This document shows, one piece after another, positions 16,777 through 25,290 of a DNA stretch of 64,000 bases. Location: NCBI RefSeq assembly GCF_001941825.1, contig NZ_CP019038.1, positions 6,076,001-6,140,000 of the forward strand. Direction: 5' to 3'. The first letter of the stretch is position 1. Each line of letters opens with the position of its first letter. Source of the stretch: Massilia putida. GTDB taxonomy: Bacteria; Pseudomonadota; Gammaproteobacteria; Burkholderiales; Burkholderiaceae_D. The notes under the pieces were generated by a model that searched no databases, was not told the origin of the DNA, and saw only the letters and a list, made by a program, of their open reading frames with translations. The position numbers were made by a program, and so were the translations under genes.

Positions 16777-17454
16777 ATGCAACAGAAAGCCCCGCGCCGA
16801 ACCCGCGAACGCATCCTCGAGCTGTCGCTGCGGCTGTTCAACGAATTCGGCGAGCCGAACATCACTACGACCGTGATCGCCGACGAGATGAACATCTCGC
16901 CGGGGAACCTCTATTACCACTTCCGCAACAAGGACGACATCGTGAATTCGATCTTCGTCCAGTTCGAAGCGGAGATCGAGCGCATGCTGACCGTCCCCGC
17001 CGGCCGCCGCTCGAACATGGAAGACGTGTGGCTGTACCTGCACCTCATGTTCGAATTGATCTGGAAGTACCGGTTCTTCTATCGCGACCTGAACGACCTC
17101 CTGTCGCGCAACCGCAAGCTGGAACTGCACTTCAAGGCGATCCTCGCCCACAAGATCAAGGTCGCGCGCCAGCTGTGCGAAGGCTTGCGCAGCGAAGGGT
17201 CGCTGGAAGCGGGCGACGCCCAGATCGGCGCGATGGCGACCAATATGGTCGTCGTCGCCACGTACTGGCTGTCGTACGAATACGTGCGCAACCCGCGCAA
17301 GTACAGCGAGCAGCAGGCCATCGCCGACGCGCTGGCGCGCGGCTGCTACCAGGTGCTGTCGATGCTGGGGCCTTATCTGCGCGGCGAGACGCTCGCGCTG
17401 TTCCAGCGCCTGTCCGACGATTTCCTCGCCAAACTGCCGCCGGAAGCGCCATGA
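16777..17454 (+). CDS. TetR-family transcription regulator
   Basis: A 225-residue regulator when started at MQQKAP. In-frame starts at 16738 and 16753 cannot be ruled out, as no clear ribosome site marks any of them. The N-terminal helix-turn-helix (RTRERILELSLRLFNEFGEP, then NISPGNLYYHFRNKDDIVNSIF) is textbook TetR. The long helical C-terminus (FRYRFFYRDLNDLL-like region near residue 85) resembles the TetR_C group whose ligands are often fatty acyl compounds. It follows the lipase gene and overlaps the LOG gene by ATGA, so it may control this cluster. Confidence 0.87.
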   Translation: MQQKAPRRTRERILELSLRLFNEFGEPNITTTVIADEMNISPGNLYYHFRNKDDIVNSIFVQFEAEIERMLTVPAGRRSNMEDVWLYLHLMFELIWKYRFFYRDLNDLLSRNRKLELHFKAILAHKIKVARQLCEGLRSEGSLEAGDAQIGAMATNMVVVATYWLSYEYVRNPRKYSEQQAIADALARGCYQVLSMLGPYLRGETLALFQRLSDDFLAKLPPEAP

Positions 17455-18005
17455 AATCCATCGCTGTCTATTGCGGCGCCTCGCTGGGCGCCGATCCTGT
17501 CTACGCCGACGCCGCGCGCGGCCTGGCCCGCGCCCTCGTCGAGCACAACATCGGCCTCGTCTACGGCGGCGGCAAGGTGGGCCTGATGGGCGTGATCGCC
17601 GACGAAGTGCTGCGTCTCGGCGGCGACGCGACGGGCGTGATCCCCAAGCATCTCGTCGAGCGCGAAGTGGGCCACGCCGGCCTCACGCGGCTGTTCGTGG
17701 TGAAGGACATGCATGAGCGCAAAGCGATGATGTCCGACCTGGCCGAAGGCTTCATCGCCATGCCGGGCGGGATGGGCACCCTGGAAGAACTGTTCGAGAT
17801 GGTCACGTGGGCCCAGTTGGGCATCCACGCCAAGCCGATCGGCCTCCTCAACGTGAACGGCTTCTACGACGGTCTGGCGTCGTTCATCGACCATCTCGTC
17901 GGCACCGGCTTCGTACGCCCGGCGCACGCGGAACTGATGATCCGCGACGCCGACCCGGACGCGCTGATCCGCCGCCTGCGCGCGCAAGCGCCGGCGGCCG
18001 CCTGA
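17451..18005 (+). CDS. LOG-family nucleotide phosphoribohydrolase (TIGR00730)
   Basis: A 184-residue Rossmann-fold protein with the family signature PGGMGTLEE and the earlier GLVYGGGKVGLMG. LOG enzymes hydrolyse nucleoside 5'-monophosphates, in plants and some bacteria cytokinin riboside monophosphate, to free base and ribose 5-phosphate. Bacterial members act more broadly on AMP-like substrates. Start overlaps the TetR stop by 4 bases. Its link to the GMC and lipase genes upstream is not obvious. Confidence 0.9.
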   Translation: MKSIAVYCGASLGADPVYADAARGLARALVEHNIGLVYGGGKVGLMGVIADEVLRLGGDATGVIPKHLVEREVGHAGLTRLFVVKDMHERKAMMSDLAEGFIAMPGGMGTLEELFEMVTWAQLGIHAKPIGLLNVNGFYDGLASFIDHLVGTGFVRPAHAELMIRDADPDALIRRLRAQAPAAA

Positions 18006-18006
18006 C

Positions 18007-18425
18007 TCAGGGCAGCGGCTTCGATCCTTCGGCGCGCACGATTCAGGTGCCGTCGTGCGGAAAGCCCGGGGCAGGTCCGCTTGGCGCGCCATCCCAGCCG
18101 CCCGCCATCATCGCCACGGCCGCGAGCAGCGCGCCGTCGCCGGGCAGGTAGACGGGCAAGCCGGTATTCGGGTTGTGCCCGGCGCGCCTGCGTCTCCAGG
18201 CCGATGCCGCGCGCGCGGTAGTCGTCGCCGAAGGTCGGCAGGCCCGTCACGTCGGCCGTGAAGCAGAAGCGGCCATTGCCGACGCTGAGCGGCGTCCACG
18301 GATCGGGCGCCGTCAGGCGAGGGGCATGGCGCGACGAGGGCCTCGCGGTCGATGCGGCCGGCCGCGCGGGAAGGTAGGGCCGCCGCCAGCATCGGCACGG
18401 CGGCGGCGGCGACGGCGGGCGGCAT
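18007..18425 (-). pseudogene. Remnant of a secreted glycosidase-like gene (N- and C-terminal ends joined)
   Basis: A good start survives: ATG at 18425 with AAGGAG just upstream and an Ala-rich signal-like peptide. Reading on, the recognisable text changes frame twice. Frame one gives the signal region. Frame two gives DPWTPLSVGNGRFCFTADVT and then GLPTFGDDYRARGIGLETQ, the start of the mature domain in (alpha/alpha)6-barrel glycosidase-like proteins. Frame three gives NTGLPVYLPGDGALLAAVAM and PAPGFPHDGT, typical of the far C-terminus of the same kind of protein. It then meets TGA where Trp is expected (DGT-stop-IVRAEG). The middle of the gene is missing. The family name is from memory of such proteins, so moderate certainty. 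Confidence 0.6.
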
Positions 18426-18495
18426 CCGGGCTCCTTGTCGTATGCCGGCCGACGATACCCGCGGCCGGCCTCCCGGTACCGCTCCCGCGATCAGG

Positions 18496-19608
18496 TTATT
18501 GAGCAATTGCGTCCGCGACGGGCCAGGTCGCGCATTCCACGCGATCGCGTCCCGCCGCCTTGGCCCGGTACAGGGCCTTGTCGGCGCGGTTGATGGTGTC
18601 GCTGAAGGGCTCGTGGCCCTGGCGCGCGGCGATACCGGCGGAAAAGCTCACGCGCGAGGCCAGGTCGACGCCGGGCACGGCGAGGCCGGCCATGCCGGCG
18701 CGGAGGGATTCGATGCGCCCGTGGGCATCAATCAGCGTCGTGGCGGGCAGCAGCACGAGGAATTCCTCGCCGCCCCAGCGCGCCAGCACGTCGCCGTCGC
18801 GCAGGCTTGCCCTGAGCTTGTGGGCGACCGCGCGCAGCACGGCGTCGCCGGCCGCGTGGCCGTGGCGGTCGTTGATCTGCTTGAAGAAGTCGATGTCGAT
18901 CAGGGCGATGCACGCCGGTCCCCGCTCGTCCTCCAGCACCTCGTTCATGTGACGGCGATTCGACACGGACGTCAGTTCGTCCGTGGTGGCGAGCGTGCGG
19001 ATCGTGACGAGCGCCGCTTCCACGATCTCGCGCCTTTCTTTCAGGCGGGCGCGCAGCTTGTTCATTTCGCCGGTCAGGAACGTCACCGTGAGCGAGCAGC
19101 CGGCCATGATGACGAACGTGACGGCTTCCACGTTGGGCGGGTAATGCAGCGGGTCTTGCATCTGGTGCCACCACATCGTGACGCCCATGCCGAGCAGGCC
19201 GCACAGCGCGAGCAGCAGGGTCTGGCGCGGACGCAGGGCGAAGGTGCAGAACACGACGACGACCATCAACCCCATCAGGGTGGCGCCGCGCAGCGGTCCG
19301 GTGATGGAATATGCCCACATGTTGCAGGTGATGCCGAACAGTCCTTGCAGGCCGGCGAGCGTGTGCGGTCGCAGGCCGAGGCGGGCGTTCGCGCGCACCA
19401 GCACGTAGAACGTCGATGCGCCGGATGCGGCATACAGCCCGAGACCGAGCACGCCGGCGTATGGCACCATGCCGATGGTCGATTCCACGGCCAGCAGGGC
19501 CACGAACAATGCGTACAGGGTTGCGGTCGCGGCCCAGTAGGTGAGCATGCGGCGCAGTTTCGGATCGGTGCCGACGGCAAGGGTGACGAAACGCGCGCGC
19601 AAGTCCAT
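18496..19608 (-). CDS. Membrane-bound diguanylate cyclase
   Basis: A 370-residue protein. Residues 22-180 hold about six membrane helices, and the rest is a GGDEF domain with active-site GGEEF at 279-283, so it should make c-di-GMP from GTP. An allosteric I-site RxxD (Arg270-Asp273) precedes it at the canonical distance, so product inhibition is expected. The start at 19608 has AAGGAG inside the end of the upstream GGDEF-EAL gene, 8 bases away. It is the last gene of a four-gene operon with a porin and a periplasmic binding protein. Confidence 0.92.
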   Translation of the reverse strand: MDLRARFVTLAVGTDPKLRRMLTYWAATATLYALFVALLAVESTIGMVPYAGVLGLGLYAASGASTFYVLVRANARLGLRPHTLAGLQGLFGITCNMWAYSITGPLRGATLMGLMVVVVFCTFALRPRQTLLLALCGLLGMGVTMWWHQMQDPLHYPPNVEAVTFVIMAGCSLTVTFLTGEMNKLRARLKERREIVEAALVTIRTLATTDELTSVSNRRHMNEVLEDERGPACIALIDIDFFKQINDRHGHAAGDAVLRAVAHKLRASLRDGDVLARWGGEEFLVLLPATTLIDAHGRIESLRAGMAGLAVPGVDLASRVSFSAGIAARQGHEPFSDTINRADKALYRAKAAGRDRVECATWPVADAIAQ

Positions 19609-19616
19609 GTAACTCC

Positions 19617-22394
19617 TTATCCTGGTACGGGTTCGGCACTCCCGAGTCTTCGTTGCTGGGCCTGGGCCTGCAGCATCTCCGTGATGCGCTCGGCCGGCAC
19701 CGGTGGGCTGAACAGATAGCCCTGCATCTCGTCGCAGTCGTTCGCGCGCAGGAAGTCGCGCTGCTCGACCGTTTCCACGCCCTCGGCGATCACGCGCAGG
19801 TGCAGGCGGTGGCCCAGCGAGATCACGGCCAGGGCGATGGCCTGGTCGTCGGAGCTGGAGGCCAGGTCGCGCACGAACGACTTGTCGATCTTGAGCGTCG
19901 AGATCGGGAACGATTTTAACGCAGACAGGCTGGAATAGCCGGTGCCGAAATCGTCGATCGACAAGCTCACGCCCATCGCCTTCAGTTCGCGCATGCGTTC
20001 CACGGCCTGGTTCATGTCGCGCATCAAGAGGCTTTCCGTCACTTCCAGTTCCAGCGCGGACGGCGGCAGGCCACTGTCGCGCAGGGCGCCGGCGATGCGT
20101 TCGACGAGGCGTTTTTCCTCGAACTGACGGGCCGACACGTTCACCGACACCGTGAGCGGATCCAGCCCGGCCGCGCGCCACAACTGCGCCTGGCGGCATG
20201 CGGTGCGCACGACCCATTCGCCCAGGCCGACGATCAGGCCCGATTCCTCGGCGAGCCCGATGAAGCGCATCGGCGGCACGATGCCGTGTTCCGGATGGCG
20301 CCAGCGGATCAGCGCCTCGACGCCGAACACGCGGCCCGTATGCAGGTCGACCTTGGGCTGGTACAGGAGGTAGAAACGTCCGGCCGGCGCTCCGGCGGCC
20401 GGCGCTCCGGCGGCCGGCGATTCCACCACGGGCGGTTCCGCATCCGGGTCGCCCGCCACCTCGTCCGTCAAGGTGGCGTCCAGCGCCATCCGCAGGCCTT
20501 CCAGCAGCACGAGCTTTTCCTCGACGCTGGCGTTCATCTCGCGCGTGTAGAACTGGAAGTTGTTGCTGCCCAGGTCCTTGGCGCGGTACATCGCGGCGTC
20601 GGCATTCATCATGAGTGTCTTCGGGTCGTCGCCGTCGCGCGGGTACACGACGACGCCCATGCTGCAGCTGACGCGCACGGCCTGGTCGCCGATCTGCACG
20701 GGTTCCGTCACCGCCTGGCGGATCTTTTCCAGCACGGGCGTCAACGCCAGCGGGCTCTCGCCGGCGTCCGGCAGCAGGATCACGAATTCGTCGCCGCCCA
20801 GGCGGCCGAGCGTGTCGTTGCGGCGCAGGCAGGCCTGCATGCGGCTGCCGACGACCTTCAGCAATTCGTCGCCCGCGTTGTGGCCCAGGCCATCGTTGAC
20901 GAGCTTGAAGCCGTCCAGGTCGACGAAGGCGAGGGCCAGGTGGCCGCCGTTGCGCTGGGCGTTGCGCACGGCCTGCTCGAGGCGGTCGCGGATCAGGCTG
21001 CGGTTCGGCAGGCCCGTCAACTCGTCGTGGTGCGCCATGTGGCGGATGCGGTCCTCGGCCAGCTTGCGCTCGGTGATGTCGCGTACCATCGCCACGGCGC
21101 CCCCTTCGACGGGCACGATCTGGCGCTGCAGCCAGCGGCCCGCGGTCGGGCCGGTCGTCGCTTGCCACTCCGCTTCGATGACGCGCTGCTCGGTGACGAC
21201 CTGCACCAGATGCTCGTACATGCCGTTCGAGCGGTAATAGGGCAGCACGTCGCCCAGAAGCTGGCCGCGCAAGGCCTCGTTGGCCATCCCGGTGAACAGT
21301 TCGGCGCGGCTGTTGGAACCCTCGACCAGGAAATCGGCGATGCTGCCGTCCGCACCGGTCACGGCGCGCAGCAGGAAGAAGGCGTCGGGACTCGCTTCCG
21401 ACGCCGCCGCATAGGTCTGCTGGGCCTGGCGCTCGCGCCGGCGCGCCTTGGCCACCTGCCACGACCACGCGCTGATCATCGCCACGACGGCGACCAGCAG
21501 CGAGCTGGCCGCCGTCGCACCCACGAGATAGGTGCCGTAGTGCTGCTCGTACTGCGCCATCTGTTCGCTGGCCGCCAGGCCGACGGCGACCGTGAGCGGA
21601 AAGCCCGTGAGGCGGCGCGTGCCGGCGTAGCGCTCGACGCCGTCCGGTCCGAGCGGATGCGGCGCCGCGGCGTCCTCCTTCATGCCGTCGAGCGCGACGG
21701 TCTGGCCCCACGACAGGGTGTCGCCGATGCGCACGACGCGCGCGACGCCGTCGCTGCCGACGAGCGCCAGCAGGCCGAGTTCTCCCGCGCGCGAGCGCTC
21801 GTACGAGCTGGTGAAATAGCCGGGATCGACTTCGACGATGGCCACCCCGGCGAAGCGGCCGCTGTCGTCGTCGATGCGGCGCGTGAAGTGCAGGTGGGGA
21901 TCGGGCCGGATCGCGTCGCTGGCGGTCTGGCTGACGAAGACCGTGTTGGTATCGCCGTTCGCGTGGACCGTGAAGTACGGCGCGCGCGATACGTCCTGCG
22001 CCGGCGTCGACGGGTTGCTGTCGACGATGCGGCCTTCGCGGTCGGCGATGCTGATCTGGAACACGAGTCCGGGCGGCAGCAGCGCCTGGGTGCGCAGCGC
22101 CTGCAGCGCGGCGGTGGGGCCGTTCAGCTGGACCGCGTACTTGATGACCTTGAGCGTCTGGTCGATGCCGTTCAGGTTGCGCGCGACCTGGGCCTCGTAC
22201 GTGTCGAGCTGCTCGCGCACCGAGTCGTGGGCGGCGGCGACGGCGGCCAGCCGTTCGGTTTCGATGAAGTGGAAGGTGGCCACCCAGATGGCCAGCAGCG
22301 GCAGCGTGGCGAACAGCGGCAGCGCGATATGCGTTTCGAGCGCGCGCGACAACCAGCGCGGACGGCGGCGGGAGGTGGAGGCGGCGGCCATCAT
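19617..22394 (-). CDS. Periplasm-sensing GGDEF-EAL protein
   Basis: A 925-residue inner-membrane protein with membrane helices at ~22-43 and ~288-312. They bracket a ~245-residue periplasmic sensor that reads like a double Cache domain (DVSRAPYFTVHANGDTNTVF). A PAS domain follows (~325-445), then GGDEF with an intact GGDEF at 533-537 and I-site Arg524-Asp527. Last comes an EAL domain with EAL at 693-695 and DDFGTGYSSL. Both cyclase and phosphodiesterase signatures look active. A 32-residue acidic then Pro/Ala-rich stretch (641-672) is inserted after the first EAL helix. Its start overlaps the stop of the PstS-like gene (ATGA), so the two are translationally coupled. Confidence 0.93.
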   Translation of the reverse strand: MMAAASTSRRRPRWLSRALETHIALPLFATLPLLAIWVATFHFIETERLAAVAAAHDSVREQLDTYEAQVARNLNGIDQTLKVIKYAVQLNGPTAALQALRTQALLPPGLVFQISIADREGRIVDSNPSTPAQDVSRAPYFTVHANGDTNTVFVSQTASDAIRPDPHLHFTRRIDDDSGRFAGVAIVEVDPGYFTSSYERSRAGELGLLALVGSDGVARVVRIGDTLSWGQTVALDGMKEDAAAPHPLGPDGVERYAGTRRLTGFPLTVAVGLAASEQMAQYEQHYGTYLVGATAASSLLVAVVAMISAWSWQVAKARRRERQAQQTYAAASEASPDAFFLLRAVTGADGSIADFLVEGSNSRAELFTGMANEALRGQLLGDVLPYYRSNGMYEHLVQVVTEQRVIEAEWQATTGPTAGRWLQRQIVPVEGGAVAMVRDITERKLAEDRIRHMAHHDELTGLPNRSLIRDRLEQAVRNAQRNGGHLALAFVDLDGFKLVNDGLGHNAGDELLKVVGSRMQACLRRNDTLGRLGGDEFVILLPDAGESPLALTPVLEKIRQAVTEPVQIGDQAVRVSCSMGVVVYPRDGDDPKTLMMNADAAMYRAKDLGSNNFQFYTREMNASVEEKLVLLEGLRMALDATLTDEVAGDPDAEPPVVESPAAGAPAAGAPAGRFYLLYQPKVDLHTGRVFGVEALIRWRHPEHGIVPPMRFIGLAEESGLIVGLGEWVVRTACRQAQLWRAAGLDPLTVSVNVSARQFEEKRLVERIAGALRDSGLPPSALELEVTESLLMRDMNQAVERMRELKAMGVSLSIDDFGTGYSSLSALKSFPISTLKIDKSFVRDLASSSDDQAIALAVISLGHRLHLRVIAEGVETVEQRDFLRANDCDEMQGYLFSPPVPAERITEMLQAQAQQRRLGSAEPVPG

Positions 22395-22831
22395 TGCACC
22401 ACGAGGACGGCGTGCACGCTGCCGTCGAGCGCGCCCCGTTCGATATAACCGATGGCGCCAAGATCGTCGGCCACCTTGCGCCGCACCGCCGCGCTGTCCG
22501 ACAGCTCGGCGGGCGGCTGGCCGCGGCCCGTGAACACCATCTTCGACCAGTAAGCTTTCAGCAGGGCCGGCGTCTTGTTCGTCACGCGCGCATAGAACTC
22601 GTCGCGCATCGGCGTGCCGAGGCGCAGATCGTACGGCACCGCCTCGGTGCCGTCGGGGAAGCGTGCGGACTGGCCGAGGAAGATCGCGGCCACCTGTTCG
22701 GCACGCAGCGCGGCGACCGGATTGCGCGCGGAGACGATCACGACCAGGTCGGCCGCGCAGGCGGGGGCCTCGACGAGACAGGCGAACAGCAGGGCCGACC
22801 TCAGGAAGTGGGAATACTTGAGCGTCGCCAT
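22391..22831 (-). CDS. Small PstS-like periplasmic binding protein
   Basis: A 146-residue protein with a signal peptide ending near ACAAD. The mature part (LVVIVSARNPVAALRAEQVAAIFLGQ, then AYWSKMVFTGRGQPPAEL, then GAIGYIERGAL) matches the single-lobe PstS-like proteins annotated as phosphate ABC transporter substrate-binding. It is about half the length of true PstS and no pst permease is nearby, so transport is unlikely. It sits 1 base after a porin gene and overlaps the GGDEF-EAL gene. This placement suggests that it presents a ligand to the Cache sensor encoded next to it; that is inference. Confidence 0.82.
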   Translation of the reverse strand: MATLKYSHFLRSALLFACLVEAPACAADLVVIVSARNPVAALRAEQVAAIFLGQSARFPDGTEAVPYDLRLGTPMRDEFYARVTNKTPALLKAYWSKMVFTGRGQPPAELSDSAAVRRKVADDLGAIGYIERGALDGSVHAVLVVQ

Positions 22832-22832
22832 G

Positions 22833-24077
22833 CTAGTACACGAAGTCGAGGGCGACGCTGGCCACGTGGCTCGTGCGCTCCGACTGGAAGCGCGGCGTCG
22901 TGTTGATGAACGTTCCGCGCGAGCCGTCGTGCGGCGTGACGCGGTCGTACTGCACCTTCAACGCCATGTTCGTACGCAGGTCCCAGCGCAGGCCGGCCGC
23001 CAAGGACGTCTGTTGCGGAATCGTCGACAGGAGGAAGCTCAGGCCGGCGTTCAGCGCGGCCGCCGTCGGCGCCAGCGCCGGGGGAAGGGCGCCGAGCGGC
23101 AGGCCCGCGCCCAGCGTGGTCCCTGCGGCCCGCACGCGCGCCCAGGTCGCATACGGCGTAAGCGCGTGCCAGCGCCAGCCGGCGCCGACGTAGGCACTGC
23201 GCGTCGCGCCCAGGAAGGAGTGGGTGACCGTGCGGCCCGCTTCGGCCATCACGAACCAGGTACCGGGATCGTAGCTCGCGCCGATATTCGCGAGCATCAT
23301 GCGCTTGTGGTCCATGGCGTAACGCCGGCTCAGGTCCTGGCCGGCCGGGCCGAACGCGTCGAAGGCGTCGAATATGTCGGAGCCGATGTCGCTTGAGATC
23401 TCGGCGCTGAGGACGTTGGCGCGCACGCTCAATGCGCCCCAGTCGCTCGTGTTTGACACGCCGACGCCGCCGCGCCCGTACACGTGCAGGGGCTCGACCA
23501 GCGTCACGGCGCTGTGGCCGTAGAAGACCTGCGACGCATTGCGCACCGGGCCCGCGCTCCAGCGCAGGGTGGCGTCGACGCCGTCGCTGCTGGTCACGGG
23601 CAGGACGTTATAGCCTTCGACGGGCGGACGCACCCACGGGTACGCATAGCCGACCTTGCGATAGTCCGCCATCAGGAAGACGGGCAGCGCGATGCGGCCG
23701 GCGCGCAAGGCCAGTTCGGGCGTCGCCTGGTATTTGACGTTGGCCCATTCGACGCGCGGGCGGTAGGTGTTGTCGAGCCCCTGTTCGCTGACGACCTGCA
23801 GCACGGCCGACCAGCGGCGCGCGAGCGTGGCGTCGAGCTGGATGCCGAGGCGGGTGTCGACGTCGGCGCTCCAGCGGCGCGTGGCCCCGGCGCCGCTGGC
23901 CTTGAAGACGGACGACGTGTAGTCCGCTTCGCGTTCGCTGGCATGCGCGATGCCCAGCGTGCCGAAGCCGGAGACGCGCCAGTCGGGCGCGCGTGCCGGC
24001 TCGTCGTCGGCGCGGGCGCCGCCGGCAAGTCCGAACAGCGAAAGTAACAGGAACTGAGCGAGGCGTTGTTGCTGCAT
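22833..24077 (-). CDS. Outer-membrane porin-like beta-barrel protein
   Basis: A 414-residue protein with a signal peptide ending GGARA-D. The mature chain is a run of amphipathic strands (GRIALPVFLMADYRKVGYAY, YVGAGWRWHALTPYATW) and ends in VALDFVY, with a terminal aromatic residue as the outer-membrane assembly signal. It resembles porins found next to PstS-like proteins and c-di-GMP enzymes. It is the first gene of the four-gene operon and probably admits the ligand sensed by its neighbours. No substrate can be read from the sequence. Confidence 0.82.
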   Translation of the reverse strand: MQQQRLAQFLLLSLFGLAGGARADDEPARAPDWRVSGFGTLGIAHASEREADYTSSVFKASGAGATRRWSADVDTRLGIQLDATLARRWSAVLQVVSEQGLDNTYRPRVEWANVKYQATPELALRAGRIALPVFLMADYRKVGYAYPWVRPPVEGYNVLPVTSSDGVDATLRWSAGPVRNASQVFYGHSAVTLVEPLHVYGRGGVGVSNTSDWGALSVRANVLSAEISSDIGSDIFDAFDAFGPAGQDLSRRYAMDHKRMMLANIGASYDPGTWFVMAEAGRTVTHSFLGATRSAYVGAGWRWHALTPYATWARVRAAGTTLGAGLPLGALPPALAPTAAALNAGLSFLLSTIPQQTSLAAGLRWDLRTNMALKVQYDRVTPHDGSRGTFINTTPRFQSERTSHVASVALDFVY

Positions 24078-24195
24078 TTGAGTCGACGGACGGGCCGGCC
24101 GGGAGCGCCAGGTGCGGAACTCGACTGTAATGCGTGCCTACAAGAAAGTCGACAGGTTTTGCCCCAGGCCGGTTGTTGTTCAAAATCTTGTTGCA

Positions 24196-24729
24196 TTACG
24201 GCAACGAGGGATTGCCCCATAACCGGCCACCGCCCAGGTCGAGCAGGGTGAGGTAGAGGCGCACGTCGAACTCGAACTGGTGGTAGTCCGGCTCCATCCA
24301 GCAGCACAGTTTATAAAAGGCCTTGTCGTGGTCTTTTTCCTTGAGGTGCGCCAGTTCGTGCACGGCGATCATGCGCAGGAACGCGGGCGGCGCGTCGCGG
24401 AACACGGTGCCGATGCGGATCTCGTGCTTGGCCTTCAGGCGGCCGCCCTGCACCCGCGAGATCGCCGTGTGCAGGCCCAGTGCCTGCTGCACGATGCCGA
24501 TCTTGCTGTCGTAGGCGACCTTCGCGATGGGCTCGGCGTTGCGCAGGTATTCGTCTTTCAGATCCTGGACGTAGCCATACAAGGCCTTGTCGGTGCGGAC
24601 ATCGTGCGCGTCGGGGTAGCGCCGGCGCAGGTGGTCTGCCAGGCGGTCGTCGGCGATCAGGCGCTCGACCTGGGACAGCACGTGCGCGGGATAGGCGCCC
24701 AGGTATTTCAGTTGGGATGGCGAGGACAT
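24196..24729 (-). CDS. YgjP-like zinc metallopeptidase (DUF45)
   Basis: A 177-residue protein with the metal motif HELAHLKEKDH (His124, Glu125, His128, His134) followed by FYKLCCWMEPDYHQFE, the YgjP/M48-like pattern. No signal peptide or membrane helix is visible, so it should be cytoplasmic. The physiological substrate of the family is not established. It stands alone on the minus strand, with a 9-bp GC hairpin (24782-24810) upstream of its start. Confidence 0.85.
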   Translation of the reverse strand: MSSPSQLKYLGAYPAHVLSQVERLIADDRLADHLRRRYPDAHDVRTDKALYGYVQDLKDEYLRNAEPIAKVAYDSKIGIVQQALGLHTAISRVQGGRLKAKHEIRIGTVFRDAPPAFLRMIAVHELAHLKEKDHDKAFYKLCCWMEPDYHQFEFDVRLYLTLLDLGGGRLWGNPSLP

Positions 24730-24781
24730 AAGGGCGGCACTCTAGCACGTCCGTGTCCTGGATGCAGAGGATGATGATGGG

Positions 24782-24810
24782 CGACCGCGCCCGGCACGGC
24801 GGCGCGGTCG
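24782..24810. other. GC-rich hairpin between the KGG and YgjP-like genes
   Basis: Perfect 9-bp arms CGACCGCGC (24782-24790) and GCGCGGTCG (24802-24810) enclose an 11-base loop, 38 bases past the stop of the KGG protein gene. No T-run follows on either strand, so it is a Rho-independent terminator only in a weak sense. Confidence 0.4.
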
Positions 24811-24848
24811 GCGCTTGCGCGCTTGGTGAGGGGAAGACTCCCCGGACG

Positions 24849-25187
24849 TCATGACTCCTTGCTGCCCTGGCGGTTGCCGGCTTTCGCGGCTGCTGCGGCG
24901 CGGTTGGCCGATTGCCGGCTTTCCCCGCCTTTGCGGCCGATATCCGCCATGTGGGCGCGGTTGCGGCTGACCACTTCCCCGCCTTTCTGGCCCGCCCGGC
25001 GCGCTTCCTCCGAATCGAATTCGTGCGCCGTGCCCTTCTGGTGGGCGGCCTGGCCACCCTTGCTGGCGATTTGACGCTGCTGGTTCTGGTCCATCGCAGC
25101 GAAACCGCGCTTGGCCGGCTGGCTTTTCTGCTCGCTGCCGCCGGAGTCAGCGGCACCCTTGTTGCCGCCATCCTTGCTTGTCGCCAT
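24849..25187 (-). CDS. KGG-repeat stress-induced protein
   Basis: A 112-residue, highly charged and probably disordered protein. It has three copies of the KGG motif spaced about 21 residues apart: QRQIASKGGQAAH, ARRAGQKGGEVVSR and MADIGRKGGESR. This is the stress-induced bacterial acidophilic repeat found in general-stress and desiccation proteins. Start chosen at MATSKD, where AAGGAGA stands at good spacing; an in-frame upstream ATG would add 8 residues. Molecular function in the family is unproven; dehydration or stress protection is the usual reading. Confidence 0.85.
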   Translation of the reverse strand: MATSKDGGNKGAADSGGSEQKSQPAKRGFAAMDQNQQRQIASKGGQAAHQKGTAHEFDSEEARRAGQKGGEVVSRNRAHMADIGRKGGESRQSANRAAAAAKAGNRQGSKES

Positions 25188-25290
25188 ATCGGTCTCCTTG
25201 TGCCTGAACAATCAAAGCGAGCGTCATGGTTGCGCTCGTGAGTTTAGAGAGGCGGGGAGTGAAATGGTTCCGGCGGCATGCGCCTGGTTT

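Noticed and set aside
22391..22831. The small PstS-like protein as part of a phosphate ABC importer
   Set aside because: It is about half the length of PstS and no pstC, pstA or pstB gene is nearby; the neighbours are signalling proteins.
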